Source of the DNA: an uncultured Pirellula sp.
Lineage (GTDB): Bacteria; Planctomycetota; Planctomycetia; Pirellulales; Pirellulaceae
Length of the DNA stretch: 64,000 nt
NCBI GenBank assembly: GCA_903892355.1
Contig: CAITIE010000091.1
Span: 310,001-374,000 of the forward strand
Direction of reading: 5' to 3'
Part shown: positions 15,545 to 24,386 of the stretch, one piece after another
Numbering within the stretch: position 1 is the first letter of the stretch
Layout of the letters: every line of letters starts with the position of its first letter
The notes under the pieces: generated by a model
Database searches by the model: none
The model's input: only the letters and a program-made list of their open reading frames with translations
What the model was told of the DNA's origin: nothing
Made by a program: the position numbers and the translations under genes

Positions 15545-16870
15545 ATGGGATTATGGCTAGGTACGATCCAACTCGGCGTGAAGAGCTTGTGGCTCCACCC
15601 CATGCGTTCGATTTTGACCGTGCTCGGTATCTTTATCGGCGTGGCAAGCGTTATTTGGCTGCTCGCGATCAGTAAAGGGATCGGGGACGAAGCTCAGCGG
15701 CAGATCGAAAGCCTTGGCGCCGACACGATCATGATTCGGACGGTGAAGCCGCCGAGTGAAAAGTTGTCGAGCCAAGGGTTGACGCCATATGGATTGACGC
15801 GTGAAGAATACGACATGCTGGTCGCAACGATTCCAACGGTTCGGAGTGCGATCCCGATTCGAGAGATGCGTCGTCAGTTTCAATTTAAGAACCGGAAGCT
15901 CGACGGGCGGCTGGTGGGGTGCACGCCGGAGTATGCCGAGGTGACGAAGTTGGAGTTGACCTCGGGGCACTTCATCACGGACGCCGAGAATTTCGCGAGG
16001 GATTGCCATTGCGTGCTTTCGGCGAAGGTAGCCGAGAAGTTGTTCCCGTATGAGGACCCCGTTGGACAGCGGATTTACATGCCGGAAAACCAAGACTTTT
16101 ACTTGGTGGTGGGAGTGCTCAAGCCCAAGGGTGCGACGGCGGCGATCGGCGGATCGATGGCGGCGCAAGACTTTTCCAATGACGTGTACATTCCTATCCG
16201 AACTCTGCAGCAGCGGATCGGCGATACGGTCATGACCATGCGGTCTGGGTCTCGCGAAGGAGAGATTATCGAGCTCAATCAGATTACCTTGCGATGCCGC
16301 GATGTGACTGACGTGAAGAAGACAGCGGAGTTGGTAGGTGCGGCGCTCGACAGTCACTCAAAGATGGAAGACATCGCAGTGGTGGTACCGCTCGAGTTGC
16401 TCGAACAAGCCAGAACGACGCGAGCGATGTTCATGCTCTTTATGGGGATGATTGCGGCCATTTCGTTGCTCGTCGGTGGAATTGGGATCATGAACATCAT
16501 GCTCGCCACCGTGACCGAGCGGACTCGAGAGATCGGGATTCGACGGGCGCTCGGAGCGAAGCGGCGTGACATCATCCGTCAGTTCCTCGTGGAGACCAGC
16601 GTATTGAGTTTGACGGGTGGTATTACCGGCATTCTGTTCGGATTGCTTTGTGGGCCAGCGGTGACCATGGCGAGAACACTTGCCAACACGTGGTTTGAGA
16701 AGCAGATGATGGATTTGCCTGAGGTTGTACGAACCGTTCAGCCATCAATTGTTCCCGAGAGCATTCCGGGTGCGTTTTTCATTTCGCTCGTCGTTGGGTT
16801 GGTGTTTGGGATTTACCCCGCCACCCGGGCGGCCAAGATGAATCCGATCGAAGCGTTGCGGCACGAATAG
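15545..16870 (+). CDS. MacB/FtsX-type ABC transporter permease
   Basis: 441 residues. An N-terminal membrane segment (about 20-42, RSILTVLGIFIGVASVIWLL) is followed by a large periplasmic MacB_PCD domain (about 45-265) and three C-terminal membrane segments (about 295-320, 345-372, 405-428) of the FtsX domain. The conserved EIGIRRALGAKRRDIIRQFL coupling helix and the terminal NPIEALRHE are clear. It works with the preceding ATPase and adaptor, moving a substrate from the periplasm or inner membrane outward. Confidence 0.92.
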   Translation: MGLWLGTIQLGVKSLWLHPMRSILTVLGIFIGVASVIWLLAISKGIGDEAQRQIESLGADTIMIRTVKPPSEKLSSQGLTPYGLTREEYDMLVATIPTVRSAIPIREMRRQFQFKNRKLDGRLVGCTPEYAEVTKLELTSGHFITDAENFARDCHCVLSAKVAEKLFPYEDPVGQRIYMPENQDFYLVVGVLKPKGATAAIGGSMAAQDFSNDVYIPIRTLQQRIGDTVMTMRSGSREGEIIELNQITLRCRDVTDVKKTAELVGAALDSHSKMEDIAVVVPLELLEQARTTRAMFMLFMGMIAAISLLVGGIGIMNIMLATVTERTREIGIRRALGAKRRDIIRQFLVETSVLSLTGGITGILFGLLCGPAVTMARTLANTWFEKQMMDLPEVVRTVQPSIVPESIPGAFFISLVVGLVFGIYPATRAAKMNPIEALRHE

Positions 16871-16932
16871 TTGGTATTGTAATTAGCGACGAGCCGTTTG
16901 CTTCTAAAGGGACATGAGGATCTCTAAGGGTT

Positions 16933-16963
16933 GACGGAATCCGCGGCCCCCGCGGACTCCGTC
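16933..16963 (+). terminator. Hairpin after the MacB-type operon
   Basis: GACGGA-A-TCCGCGG (16933-16946) pairs with CCGCGGA-C-TCCGTC (16950-16963) with one mismatch and a 3-nt loop. The T content after it is modest (GATTCTGTCTTCC). It is a plausible end of the three-gene operon. Confidence 0.5.
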
Positions 16964-16981
16964 CGATTCTGTCTTCCTGGC

Positions 16982-17035
16982 GGCAGTTGGCATTCCAACG
17001 GCAACTGTCTTTCCAACGGCAACTGTCTTTCCAAC
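16982..17035 (+). repeat. 18-bp tandem repeat, three copies
   Basis: Two perfect units (ggcaactgtctttccaac at 17000-17017 and 17018-17035) and a degenerate first unit (16982-16999). It lies in the 326-bp gap before the dehydrogenase gene. Apart from the upstream hairpin I see nothing else there. Confidence 0.85.
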
Positions 17036-17196
17036 GGGCCGCCGAACGCTTATCTTGGAATCTTTCCCGTGGATTGTTTCGCGAGCGGAACTGAACAGAG
17101 GGGAACCGAACACCAGTTTGCATTCAATTCGCAATTGGTTTGACGGCTTGAACCGATTCTTTTTGGAAAACTCTTTGCACGACGGCAGTCTATTTC

Positions 17197-18243
17197 ATGC
17201 AAATGCAACCCGCAGTCATCAATTATTCGTCCGCCCCAATGTCGGTGGAGATCCGTGAGATACCGGTCCCGGAGATCGGAGACGAGGATTGCTTGATGCA
17301 GGTGGCTGCGGTCGGCGTGTGCGGGAGTGATTTGCATCAATGGGCGGGTGTTCATAGTTGGCCGGTAAATTATCCGGTGACTCTCGGGCACGAGTTCGCG
17401 GGGCGTTTGGTGCGGGTTGGATCGCGCGTGACTGGTTTTAAGGAGGGGGATCGTGTTTGCAGCGAGACAGCGGCGATCATCGACCCCGATTCGCCGATGA
17501 CACGGATCGGTCGGTATAACTTGGATCCGAACCGCAAGGGGTTTGGGTATGGAACGCATGGCGCGATGACTCATTTTGTGAAGGTGCCGGCTCGATGCTT
17601 GCATCATGTACCAGCATCGTTACCACTGCGGTACGCAGCGTTGACCGAGCCGTGTTGTGTGGCTTTTAGTGCAGTGGTCACCAATGTAAATATCTTGCCA
17701 GGCGATCGTGTGGCGGTATTGGGACCAGGACCGATCGGACTTTTGTGCGGTGCGGTTGCACGGCTTCGCGGGGCGGACGTTGCGGTGGTCGGATTGCCTC
17801 AGGATCGGGTCCGATTGGATTTGGCGAAGGAGTTAGGTTGTACGCCATTGCTCAATGAAGAGCTGAAAGGATGGGCGAATGCGCGGGATGGATTGGGTTG
17901 TGATGGGGTGGTGGATGCTGCGGGGGTGTCGGCAACGTTGAAGACGGCGATCGATATTGTTCGGCCGGCCGGATGGATTAGCAAGGTAGGCTGGGGGCGA
18001 GATCCACTCGGTTTCTCCATCGATCCATTGGTTCAGAAGAACGTGACGTTGCAGGGTAGTTTTTCGCACACGTGGGCGATTTGGGAACGAGTCCTATCTC
18101 TTTTGGCCAGCAAGGCGATCGACGTTGAGAAGGTCGTTGGCGGTGCGTGGAGTTTGGAGTCGTGGCATGATGCGTTCGAGACCATGCACTCTGGGAAAAT
18201 TGCCAAGGCGGTGCTTGAGGTGCAGCCGGACATTGCCGGCTGA
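17197..18243 (+). CDS. Zinc-dependent medium-chain alcohol/polyol dehydrogenase family protein
   Basis: 348 residues. Catalytic zinc ligands are recognisable: Cys in GVCGSDLH, His-Glu in GHEF, and Glu in LTEPCC. The Rossmann glycine motif is VLGPGPIGLL. The four-cysteine structural zinc lobe seen in most family members is missing: the place is taken by DPDSPMTRIGRYNLDPNRKG. The overall layout is closest to the sorbitol/threonine dehydrogenase group. The next gene is a methylene-H4MPT dehydrogenase, so an aldehyde or alcohol related to C1 metabolism is a possible substrate, but this is inference. Confidence 0.8.
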   Translation: MQMQPAVINYSSAPMSVEIREIPVPEIGDEDCLMQVAAVGVCGSDLHQWAGVHSWPVNYPVTLGHEFAGRLVRVGSRVTGFKEGDRVCSETAAIIDPDSPMTRIGRYNLDPNRKGFGYGTHGAMTHFVKVPARCLHHVPASLPLRYAALTEPCCVAFSAVVTNVNILPGDRVAVLGPGPIGLLCGAVARLRGADVAVVGLPQDRVRLDLAKELGCTPLLNEELKGWANARDGLGCDGVVDAAGVSATLKTAIDIVRPAGWISKVGWGRDPLGFSIDPLVQKNVTLQGSFSHTWAIWERVLSLLASKAIDVEKVVGGAWSLESWHDAFETMHSGKIAKAVLEVQPDIAG

Positions 18244-18352
18244 GGCGACTCCGAAAACGAGTCTGTTCGTGTTTCATCCGTTTGACCAATCATCCGTTCA
18301 CTTTTTTCTTTTTCTCGTTCGAATAAACTCCAACTAGATCCGGTTCAAGGCG

Positions 18353-19237
18353 ATGACGAAGCAACGCATATTGATTCAGTTCGATACCGATCCGCAAGCG
18401 AGCGTGTTTGACGCGGTGGTTGCGGTGGATGCAGGGGTTGATCATTTGTTGCAGTACAGCAACGTGAAGCCTGAGCAGGTTCGTGATTTGGTGCATGGTG
18501 CGATGTACACGCGTGGCCCGCAGGATCTTCGAAGTACGGCGATCTTTGTGGGTGGGAGCAACGTGGCTCATGGCGAGCAGATTTTTGCGATTGCCCAAGA
18601 AGCCATGTTCGATCCGTTTCGCGTGTCGGTGATGCTCGATTGCAATGGATCCAACAGCACGGCTGCTGCGGCAGTACTGAGTGCGTCGCGGCATTTGACG
18701 TTGGAAGGATCGACTGCGTTGGTGTTGGCAGCCACGGGACCGGTGGGGCAGAGGATTTGTAGGATTCTTGCGAACGAGAAGTGCAAGGTTTACGTGTCGT
18801 CCCGTTCGATGGAACGCTCGGAGGAGACCGTGGAGCGACTGCGTGAACTGGGGGTTGATACTTCGAGGTTGGTTGCCATTTCGGCGAACGATGAGGCGTG
18901 GGTGGCCAAGTCGTTGGCGGAGTCGGAAATGGTGTTTGCGTGCGGGGCTGCTGGGGTGCGGTTGCTCCATGGGGAGCAATTGGCGGTGGCCAGCAAGCTG
19001 AAAGTCGCGATCGATTTGAACGCGGTTCCTCCGCTGGGGGTCGATGGTATTGGGTTGACCGACAAAGGTGTCGAACGTAACGGTCGTTACGATTATGGGG
19101 CTTTGGGGGTGGGTGGTCTCAAGATGAAAATCCACAAGGCTTCGGTGGCTGCGTTGTTCGAAAGCAATGGGAAGAGGCTCGATTGCCAAGAAATGCTGGG
19201 GGTGGGACGCGATATTTTGGCCAAGGAAATGCCTTGA
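18353..19237 (+). CDS. mtdB: NAD(P)-dependent methylene-tetrahydromethanopterin dehydrogenase (MtdB/MtdC type)
   Basis: 294 residues. It starts with ILIQFDTDPQASVFDAVVAVDAGVD, keeps the conserved LDCNGSNSTAAAAV segment, and has the cofactor motif VLAATGPVGQR followed by SSRS. These are features of MtdA/MtdB-type enzymes that oxidise methylene-H4MPT to methenyl-H4MPT. Planctomycetes are known to have a divergent class named MtdC, so the exact symbol (mtdB or mtdC) and cofactor preference cannot be fixed from sequence. Fae (29890) and a DUF447 protein (60925) elsewhere in the window support an H4MPT-linked formaldehyde oxidation pathway. Confidence 0.85.
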   Translation: MTKQRILIQFDTDPQASVFDAVVAVDAGVDHLLQYSNVKPEQVRDLVHGAMYTRGPQDLRSTAIFVGGSNVAHGEQIFAIAQEAMFDPFRVSVMLDCNGSNSTAAAAVLSASRHLTLEGSTALVLAATGPVGQRICRILANEKCKVYVSSRSMERSEETVERLRELGVDTSRLVAISANDEAWVAKSLAESEMVFACGAAGVRLLHGEQLAVASKLKVAIDLNAVPPLGVDGIGLTDKGVERNGRYDYGALGVGGLKMKIHKASVAALFESNGKRLDCQEMLGVGRDILAKEMP

Positions 19238-19348
19238 ACCGGTAAAACGCTGGTTTGACATGAACGGGCGATCCAATAAGATGGAAGGGAAGCTGTTTCT
19301 TCGAAGCGGCGACTCCCCGCCAATCCCTCCACGTAAGAAATCAAATCC

Positions 19349-19525
19349 ATGTTTGGAATAGGCACTACGGAATTGATGATTTTCTTGGTCATTGCCATGC
19401 TACTCTTTGGCAGTGCACGGCTCCCATCGCTGATGCGGAATCTTGGGCGGAGTGCCGTCGAGTTCAAAAAGGGAATGCGGGATGATGAAGAGGAACCGAC
19501 CCCTACAGACGCGAACAAGTCATAA
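19349..19525 (+). CDS. tatA: TatA/E-type twin-arginine translocase subunit (58 residues)
   Basis: A small gene. The sequence is a short N-terminal membrane helix (ELMIFLVIAMLLFGSARLP) with the FG hinge, an amphipathic helix (LMRNLGRSAVEFKKGM) and an acidic tail. This is the classical TatA layout, the pore-forming subunit that exports folded proteins. A second TatA/B-like gene starts 18 bp later, so the two are co-transcribed. Confidence 0.88.
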   Translation: MFGIGTTELMIFLVIAMLLFGSARLPSLMRNLGRSAVEFKKGMRDDEEEPTPTDANKS

Positions 19526-19543
19526 ACGGGGTGGGAGCGAACC

Positions 19544-19813
19544 ATGTTTGGTGGCATCGGTACCTTTGAGATGGTGGCTTTCGGCGTTTTGGCGCTGATG
19601 TTGTTTGGTTCTAGGTTGCCCGAGGTGGCTCGGAATCTTGGTGGCACCTATCGTGGTCTGAAGAAGAACGTGGACGAGTTCAAGCGGGAATTTCAGGCGG
19701 TCGAGAACTACGATCCCAAACCGAAGGCACCCAGGATTTCCGAGGAGCCGAGCACGTTGGAGACGACGGCACCCAAGTTTGTACCCCCTCCGGAAGATGA
19801 CCAACCCGTCTAA
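19544..19813 (+). CDS. TatA/TatB-type twin-arginine translocase subunit
   Basis: 89 residues. It has the same layout as the previous gene: MFGGIGTFEMVAFGVLALMLFGSRLPEVARNLG, then an amphipathic helix (GLKKNVDEFKREFQ) and a longer acidic, proline-rich tail. The longer tail is more like TatB, but the FGSRLPEV hinge is shared by TatA, so I leave the subtype open. No tatC is visible in the window. A Rho-independent terminator follows. Confidence 0.85.
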   Translation: MFGGIGTFEMVAFGVLALMLFGSRLPEVARNLGGTYRGLKKNVDEFKREFQAVENYDPKPKAPRISEEPSTLETTAPKFVPPPEDDQPV

Positions 19814-19854
19814 TCCCATTTTGTGGTTGGGTCATCTCGTTCGGGCATTTCTGG

Positions 19855-19886
19855 CCTCGGCGGATTTCTGTTGCCGAGGGTTTTTT
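19855..19886 (+). terminator. Rho-independent terminator after the tat pair
   Basis: CCTCGGC (19855-19861) pairs with GCCGAGG (19873-19879), followed by G and six Ts (19881-19886). Confidence 0.85.
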
Positions 19887-20027
19887 CCACGATGGCGGCT
19901 CGAATTTCCAGGCTAGGAAAACTTGCCTAGTTGTTACAATATCATGCGTGTCCAGGCGGGAATCGCCTGTGGGCACGATCAAATCAATCATCCTTCCGCA
20001 TTAATCCCACCCTTTGGAGTACCTGAA

Positions 20028-21281
20028 ATGAAAGCGACAGCTCGCTATTTGTTCGGTTTCGTAGCGTCGAGCGTTGGAGTGACTGGCTTGTTGGGCGGTA
20101 CGGCAGCGTTGGGTGCAGAGACGGTTCGATTAGGGGATCCAGCGTTGACCAGTGGAATTTCTGGTGCTGGTCCATTGACCGTGGCTGACATTAAGAAGTA
20201 TTTGGAAAACCCTGCCAATCACTTGGAGCTGGCGGTCGAGTTGCCTGATGGGTTGTCCGCGGGCAAGGAAGCGATCTACATTCCGAGCGACAATCCGTTG
20301 ACGCGTGCAAAGATCGAGCTGGGGCGGCAGTTGTATTTTGATCGTCGATTGTCGAAGGATGCGACGGTAAGTTGTGCCGACTGCCATAGTCCCTCGGCTG
20401 GTTACGGGGCCAACACTCAGTTTGGAGTTGGAGTCAAGGGCCAAACGGGGAACCGCAATTCACCGACATCGTTCAATCGGATATTGAGCAAGGCGCAGTT
20501 TTGGGATGGTCGAGCTGGGAGTTTGGAGGCTCAAGCGGTTGGACCGATTGCCAATCCGATTGAGATGGGGAACACCCATGATGCAGTCGTAAAATTTGTT
20601 GGAGCGAACGAAGGGTATCGCTTGCAGTTCGCGAAGGTGTTTGGTGGGACTCCGAACATCGATCAGGTGGGCAAAGCGATTGCGGCGTTCGAGCGAAGCA
20701 TCGTGACCGGATCGAGTCCGTATGACTACTACGAGCCCCTTCGCAAGTTCGAAGAAGCGTTTGAGGAAGAAATCGCCGACTTGGACAGTTTCAAGACCGA
20801 TGACGCCGAGAACTTCGAGAAGTACACCGCGCTCAAGAAGCTGAGTGAATCTCATCCGATGAACGACTCGGCCAAGCGTGGTCGCGATTTGTTCTTCAGT
20901 GCCAAGTCGAACTGTTCCGCGTGCCATGTTGGGGCGAATTTCACCGATGAGCAGTACCACAATCTCGGGGTAGGCATGGAGGCGGCCAAGCCGGATTTGG
21001 GGCGTTACGAGCAGACCAAGCAGGAGAAGGACAAGGGGGCGTTCAAGACCCCGACGCTTCGCAACATTGAGTTCAATGCGCCATATATGCACGACGGTAG
21101 CCAGAAGACCTTGGAAGAAGTCGTTGAGTGGTATGCCAAGGGTGGGCATCCCAATCCGCATTTGAGCGACAAGATCAAGAAATTGGACTTGAGCGAGCAA
21201 GACAAAGCCGACTTGGTAGCGTTCATGAAGGCATTGAGCGGGCCGTTGCCTAAAGTCAACGAGTCGCGATTGCCCCAGTAG
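20028..21281 (+). CDS. Di-heme cytochrome c peroxidase / MauG-family protein
   Basis: 417 residues; ATG 20028 gives a signal peptide (MKATARYLFGFVASSVGVTGLLGGTAALGA, cut after Ala), whereas the frame upstream is unlike a start. Two heme c attachment sites are present, CADCH (C116-H120) and CSACH in the C-terminal half, with the layout of bacterial di-heme peroxidases and MauG-like proteins (NRNSPTSFNR, QFWDGRAGSLEAQAVGPIANPIEM, FKTPTLRNIEFNAPYMHDG). It should reduce hydrogen peroxide or oxidise a partner in the periplasm. A bidirectional terminator follows. Confidence 0.93.
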   Translation: MKATARYLFGFVASSVGVTGLLGGTAALGAETVRLGDPALTSGISGAGPLTVADIKKYLENPANHLELAVELPDGLSAGKEAIYIPSDNPLTRAKIELGRQLYFDRRLSKDATVSCADCHSPSAGYGANTQFGVGVKGQTGNRNSPTSFNRILSKAQFWDGRAGSLEAQAVGPIANPIEMGNTHDAVVKFVGANEGYRLQFAKVFGGTPNIDQVGKAIAAFERSIVTGSSPYDYYEPLRKFEEAFEEEIADLDSFKTDDAENFEKYTALKKLSESHPMNDSAKRGRDLFFSAKSNCSACHVGANFTDEQYHNLGVGMEAAKPDLGRYEQTKQEKDKGAFKTPTLRNIEFNAPYMHDGSQKTLEEVVEWYAKGGHPNPHLSDKIKKLDLSEQDKADLVAFMKALSGPLPKVNESRLPQ

Positions 21282-21344
21282 TTGCGAACGATGGCAGGGG
21301 GCACATCGTGTTCGCCGCCTGTATTTGCAAGGCTATAAATAGAA

Positions 21345-21378
21345 AAAATCGGCCCGCCATTTCTGACGGGCCGATTTT
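21345..21378. terminator. Bidirectional terminator between convergent genes
   Basis: AAAATCGGCCCG (21345-21356) pairs with CGGGCCGATTTT (21367-21378), flanked by A-run and T-run, so it can stop transcription from both sides (peroxidase on plus, Cys-rich gene on minus). Confidence 0.88.
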
Positions 21379-21420
21379 CTTTTTTCGCTCGTATCTGAAC
21401 CCTAGCGGTCCAAGTCGTGA

Positions 21421-22224
21421 TTAACGAACTCGGGTGCTGCTAGCTTGAATGACACGGCGATTGGTGTTCATGTAAGCGTGTGGATCGACCACTGGAGCTG
21501 GAGCGGCAGCAGGAGCAGCAGGAGCTACTGTGGTGCTTCCGCAAGAGCTGCAACCAGCTGGAGCTGCGTCGCAAGCGATCGAATCACATCCGCCCTTGTG
21601 CTTGAAAATCTTGCTGAGCAAGCCAGCATGACGCTTCTTCAGGCCACAGCCGCTGTCGCAAGCTGGAGCTGCACATGGATCACAAGCAGCGATTTCAGCG
21701 CCGCAGGTTGGGCCGTTTCCGCAAGGAGCAGCGATTTCAGCACCGCAGGTTGGGCCAGCGCCACATCCAGCGATTTCAGCGCCGCAGGATGGGCCAGCGC
21801 CACAACCCGAATCGCATCCACGAGCCTTCAGAGCAGCGAACTTGCCCTTGATGTGAGCGCCGATGTTGGCCTTAGCATTGTGCAGTTTGCACTTCAGGCC
21901 CTTGAGCTTGTCAAGAACTGGAGTGCGGCACACAGGGCCACAACCACTTTCAACGCCGCAGCTTGGGCCAGCAGCAGCTGCACATGGGTCGCATGCTGGA
22001 GCAGCGATTTCCGCTCCGCATGTTGGACCTTGTCCGCAGCCGTTTCCGCATGGAGCAGCCATTTCAGCTCCACACGATGGATCAGCAACGGTGGTATCGC
22101 AGCAGGAGCTAGCAGCTCCGCAACCATGACCACCCATAAGTCGATGCAACAGGTCGCCGCCGAAGCTTTGTCCGCAAAGGCTAGCACCCAAAACCATCGA
22201 TCCAACAAGAATGTTCCACTTCAT
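21421..22224 (-). CDS. Exported Cys-rich repeat protein
   Basis: 267 residues; the start at 22224 (MKWNILVGSMVLGASLCG) gives a signal peptide, while upstream residues do not. The body is a repeat of about 10 residues built on GPxCGAEIAA, at least six copies, mixed with CDPCAA pairs and separated by two basic, helical spacers (GLKCKLHNAKANIGAHIKGKF and KKRHAGLLSKIFKHKGG). It has no known family. High Cys, Ala and Gly with a signal peptide would fit a disulfide-linked surface or cell-wall protein; planctomycete walls are protein-rich, so this is a fair but unproven link. Signal peptide and repeat are seen; role is inferred. Confidence 0.75.
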   Translation of the reverse strand: MKWNILVGSMVLGASLCGQSFGGDLLHRLMGGHGCGAASSCCDTTVADPSCGAEMAAPCGNGCGQGPTCGAEIAAPACDPCAAAAGPSCGVESGCGPVCRTPVLDKLKGLKCKLHNAKANIGAHIKGKFAALKARGCDSGCGAGPSCGAEIAGCGAGPTCGAEIAAPCGNGPTCGAEIAACDPCAAPACDSGCGLKKRHAGLLSKIFKHKGGCDSIACDAAPAGCSSCGSTTVAPAAPAAAPAPVVDPHAYMNTNRRVIQASSTRVR

Positions 22225-22870
22225 CGAACCAAATCTCCCTATGTACATTGGGTCACTGACCGTCACTCTGCATCAATCGAACCATGGTGGAGTTGAGACC
22301 GATTTCGGCGCACGAAGTCGCCGCCGAAATCGCCCTCTACGGCGTGGCTGTTGAGCACCTTGTTGAAAGTGCTCCTGTGACTTCGTAAGCCCCATTTCCA
22401 CGGTTGAACTCTTCCTACGTTGAGTTTCAACCTACCATGGCTGATGACGTCCCTCCGGCCCCTCAGCACAGAGGAGTTGAGAGACGGCTGCCGGCCGGGC
22501 CATCCATTGGCCCGATCAGTTCTGGGTCACCGGCAATTTTGCTCTGCATCTGGCACTTGGCTACACTTGTAACCGAGGTAAGATGCGTTGGCATGCGAAC
22601 GTATCGGCCGACTGGTGAAATTGGCTTGAGCATCCACCGTCATTTTTCAAAAAATGCAGCCTATCAATAACTTACGTCAACTTTGCGGGTTGGACACCGT
22701 GGCTGGACTATGACGGTTGCTCCATCGCAAAGTCTTCCTAAGTTACCAACGTTGCAGGATCATTCTGCGGCATCCGCAAAGTTGCCCCAGCTTATGGGAG
22801 GCTGCTCTCTGCCGAGCAGAGCCCGGTGGACCTTTGCGGTGCGGTTCCAAACGAGGGAGTACCAGAGAGC
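22225..22870. other. Intergenic region between Cys-rich gene and glycosyltransferase
   Basis: No supported gene. A hairpin with a 10-bp stem (22301-22310 with 22322-22331, GATTTCGGCG/CGCCGAAATC, 11-nt loop) lies about 80 bp upstream of the Cys-rich gene (minus strand), a possible regulatory element. Nothing else stands out. Confidence 0.5.
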
Positions 22871-24160
22871 GTGAAGATTGCATACTTGACTGCGGGCGCG
22901 GCGGGAATGTTTTGCGGTTCCTGCATGAACGACAACGCGGTAGCCCGCGCACTCAATCGGCTCGGACATGACTGTGTGCTCGTACCGGTCTATACTCCAA
23001 TTCGAACCGACGAAGAAGACGTCAGTGTTGATAAAGTCTTCCTGGGTGGGGTCAATGTCTACCTGCAGCAGAAGTTGAGCTGGTTTGGCAAGCTCCCTCG
23101 TTCCATCGATGCGTTTCTGAACGCACCTTGGTTGATCCGATGGTTGACTAAGAACGCGGGCAAAACATCCCCGAAGCTTTTAGGGGCATTAGCGGTGTCG
23201 ATGCTGGAGGGGTATCGAGGGCAGCAGCATAAAGAGTTCGAACGCTTGGTGGCTTGGTTGAAGAGCGACATCAAGCCGGACCGAGTGCTGTTCACCAACC
23301 TTTTGATCGGGGGCTGCATCCCCCAATTGCGGGAGTCGCTCCATGCCGATGTTTTTGTCACGCTGCAGGGAGATGACATCTTTTTGGATTCGCTTCCCAA
23401 CGCGAATCGGAAGCGATGCATTGATTTGATGCGGGGCTTGGTTCCGGAGGTGGCAGGGTTTGTCGTCCATTCGAAGGCGTACGGAGCGAAGATGGGTGCG
23501 TTGCTCGGTATCCCGCACGAGAATATCCACGTTGTTCCGCTCGGGATTGCTGCGAGTGATTTCTCGACTTGGGGAGCACGAGAGCCTGTCGGGATCAAGC
23601 GGGGTAGACCTCCGTCGTACACGATTGGTTATTTGGCGCGGATGGCTCCCGAGAAAGGGTTGCATCAGCTCGTGGATGCGTTTATCGCACTGTGCCAGCG
23701 AAGGCCGGATATTCGTTACGTGTTGCGGCTGGCGGGTTGGATGGGTCCACAGCATCAGGCCTTTTGGGCTGAGCAGCAACGAAAGTTGAAAGCTGCGGGA
23801 CTCGATGGCCGTTGGGATTATTCTGGAGCCGTGGATCGTACTGGGAAGATGGAATTTCTGTCATCCCTCGATTTGTTCTGCGTGCCCACGACCTACGCGG
23901 AACCGAAGGGATTGTTTTTACTCGAGGCTGCTGCTCTCGGGCTCAAGTATGTGGCTCCAGATCATGGCGCCTTTCCCGAGCTTCATCAGAGGCTGCAGCA
24001 TGGATGGCTTTACCAGCATGATTCTATGTCGGACTTAATCGGGACCTTGGAGCGAGCCTGCGACGCACGGCCCACGCGGGAGAGTCCCAGCGAAAGCACT
24101 TTGCGAGAAATCGACATTGAAACTCACGCAGAAAGGCTTTGGCGGGTACTGAACGCGTAG
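22871..24160 (+). CDS. Glycosyltransferase, GT4-like
   Basis: 429 residues; the GTG at 22871 gives the natural N-terminus MKIAYLTAGAAGMFCGS, matching the first beta strand of GT-B enzymes (an upstream GTG at 22826 adds no conserved sequence). The C-terminal domain has the GT4 pattern: TIGYLARMAPEKGLHQLVDAF, RLAGWMG, VDRTGKMEFLSSLDLFCVPTTYAEPKGLFLLEAAALG (the E-x7-E nucleotide-sugar site), HGAFPEL. Sugar donor and acceptor cannot be told. No other polysaccharide genes are adjacent, so its pathway is unknown. Confidence 0.82.
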   Translation: MKIAYLTAGAAGMFCGSCMNDNAVARALNRLGHDCVLVPVYTPIRTDEEDVSVDKVFLGGVNVYLQQKLSWFGKLPRSIDAFLNAPWLIRWLTKNAGKTSPKLLGALAVSMLEGYRGQQHKEFERLVAWLKSDIKPDRVLFTNLLIGGCIPQLRESLHADVFVTLQGDDIFLDSLPNANRKRCIDLMRGLVPEVAGFVVHSKAYGAKMGALLGIPHENIHVVPLGIAASDFSTWGAREPVGIKRGRPPSYTIGYLARMAPEKGLHQLVDAFIALCQRRPDIRYVLRLAGWMGPQHQAFWAEQQRKLKAAGLDGRWDYSGAVDRTGKMEFLSSLDLFCVPTTYAEPKGLFLLEAAALGLKYVAPDHGAFPELHQRLQHGWLYQHDSMSDLIGTLERACDARPTRESPSESTLREIDIETHAERLWRVLNA

Positions 24161-24324
24161 CGAACTTCTCAAATACCGCTGATAGCAACCGACGTTCCCC
24201 AACTGTTCGGCGATCGCAAATGGGGCCATAATGCGAGAACTCCGGTGGCGATACTGGAGCGATCCAAGTTGAAATGCGGTATGTTGTGAACTATGCGCGG
24301 ATACGCCTTCAAACCACTAGCCAT

Positions 24325-24369
24325 TTTCAACCTGCTAGCTTTCAACCTGTTAACTTTCAACCCATTAAC
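24325..24369 (+). repeat. 15-bp tandem repeat, three copies
   Basis: Units tttcaacctgctagc, tttcaacctgttaac and tttcaacccattaac directly follow one another and end 18 bp before the ATG at 24387. Confidence 0.8.
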
Positions 24370-24386
24370 ACAGAGCAATCAAAGCG

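Noticed and set aside
21445-22296. Long plus-strand frame opposite the Cys-rich gene
   Set aside because: It is the antisense of the repeats and lacks a signal or recognisable domain.
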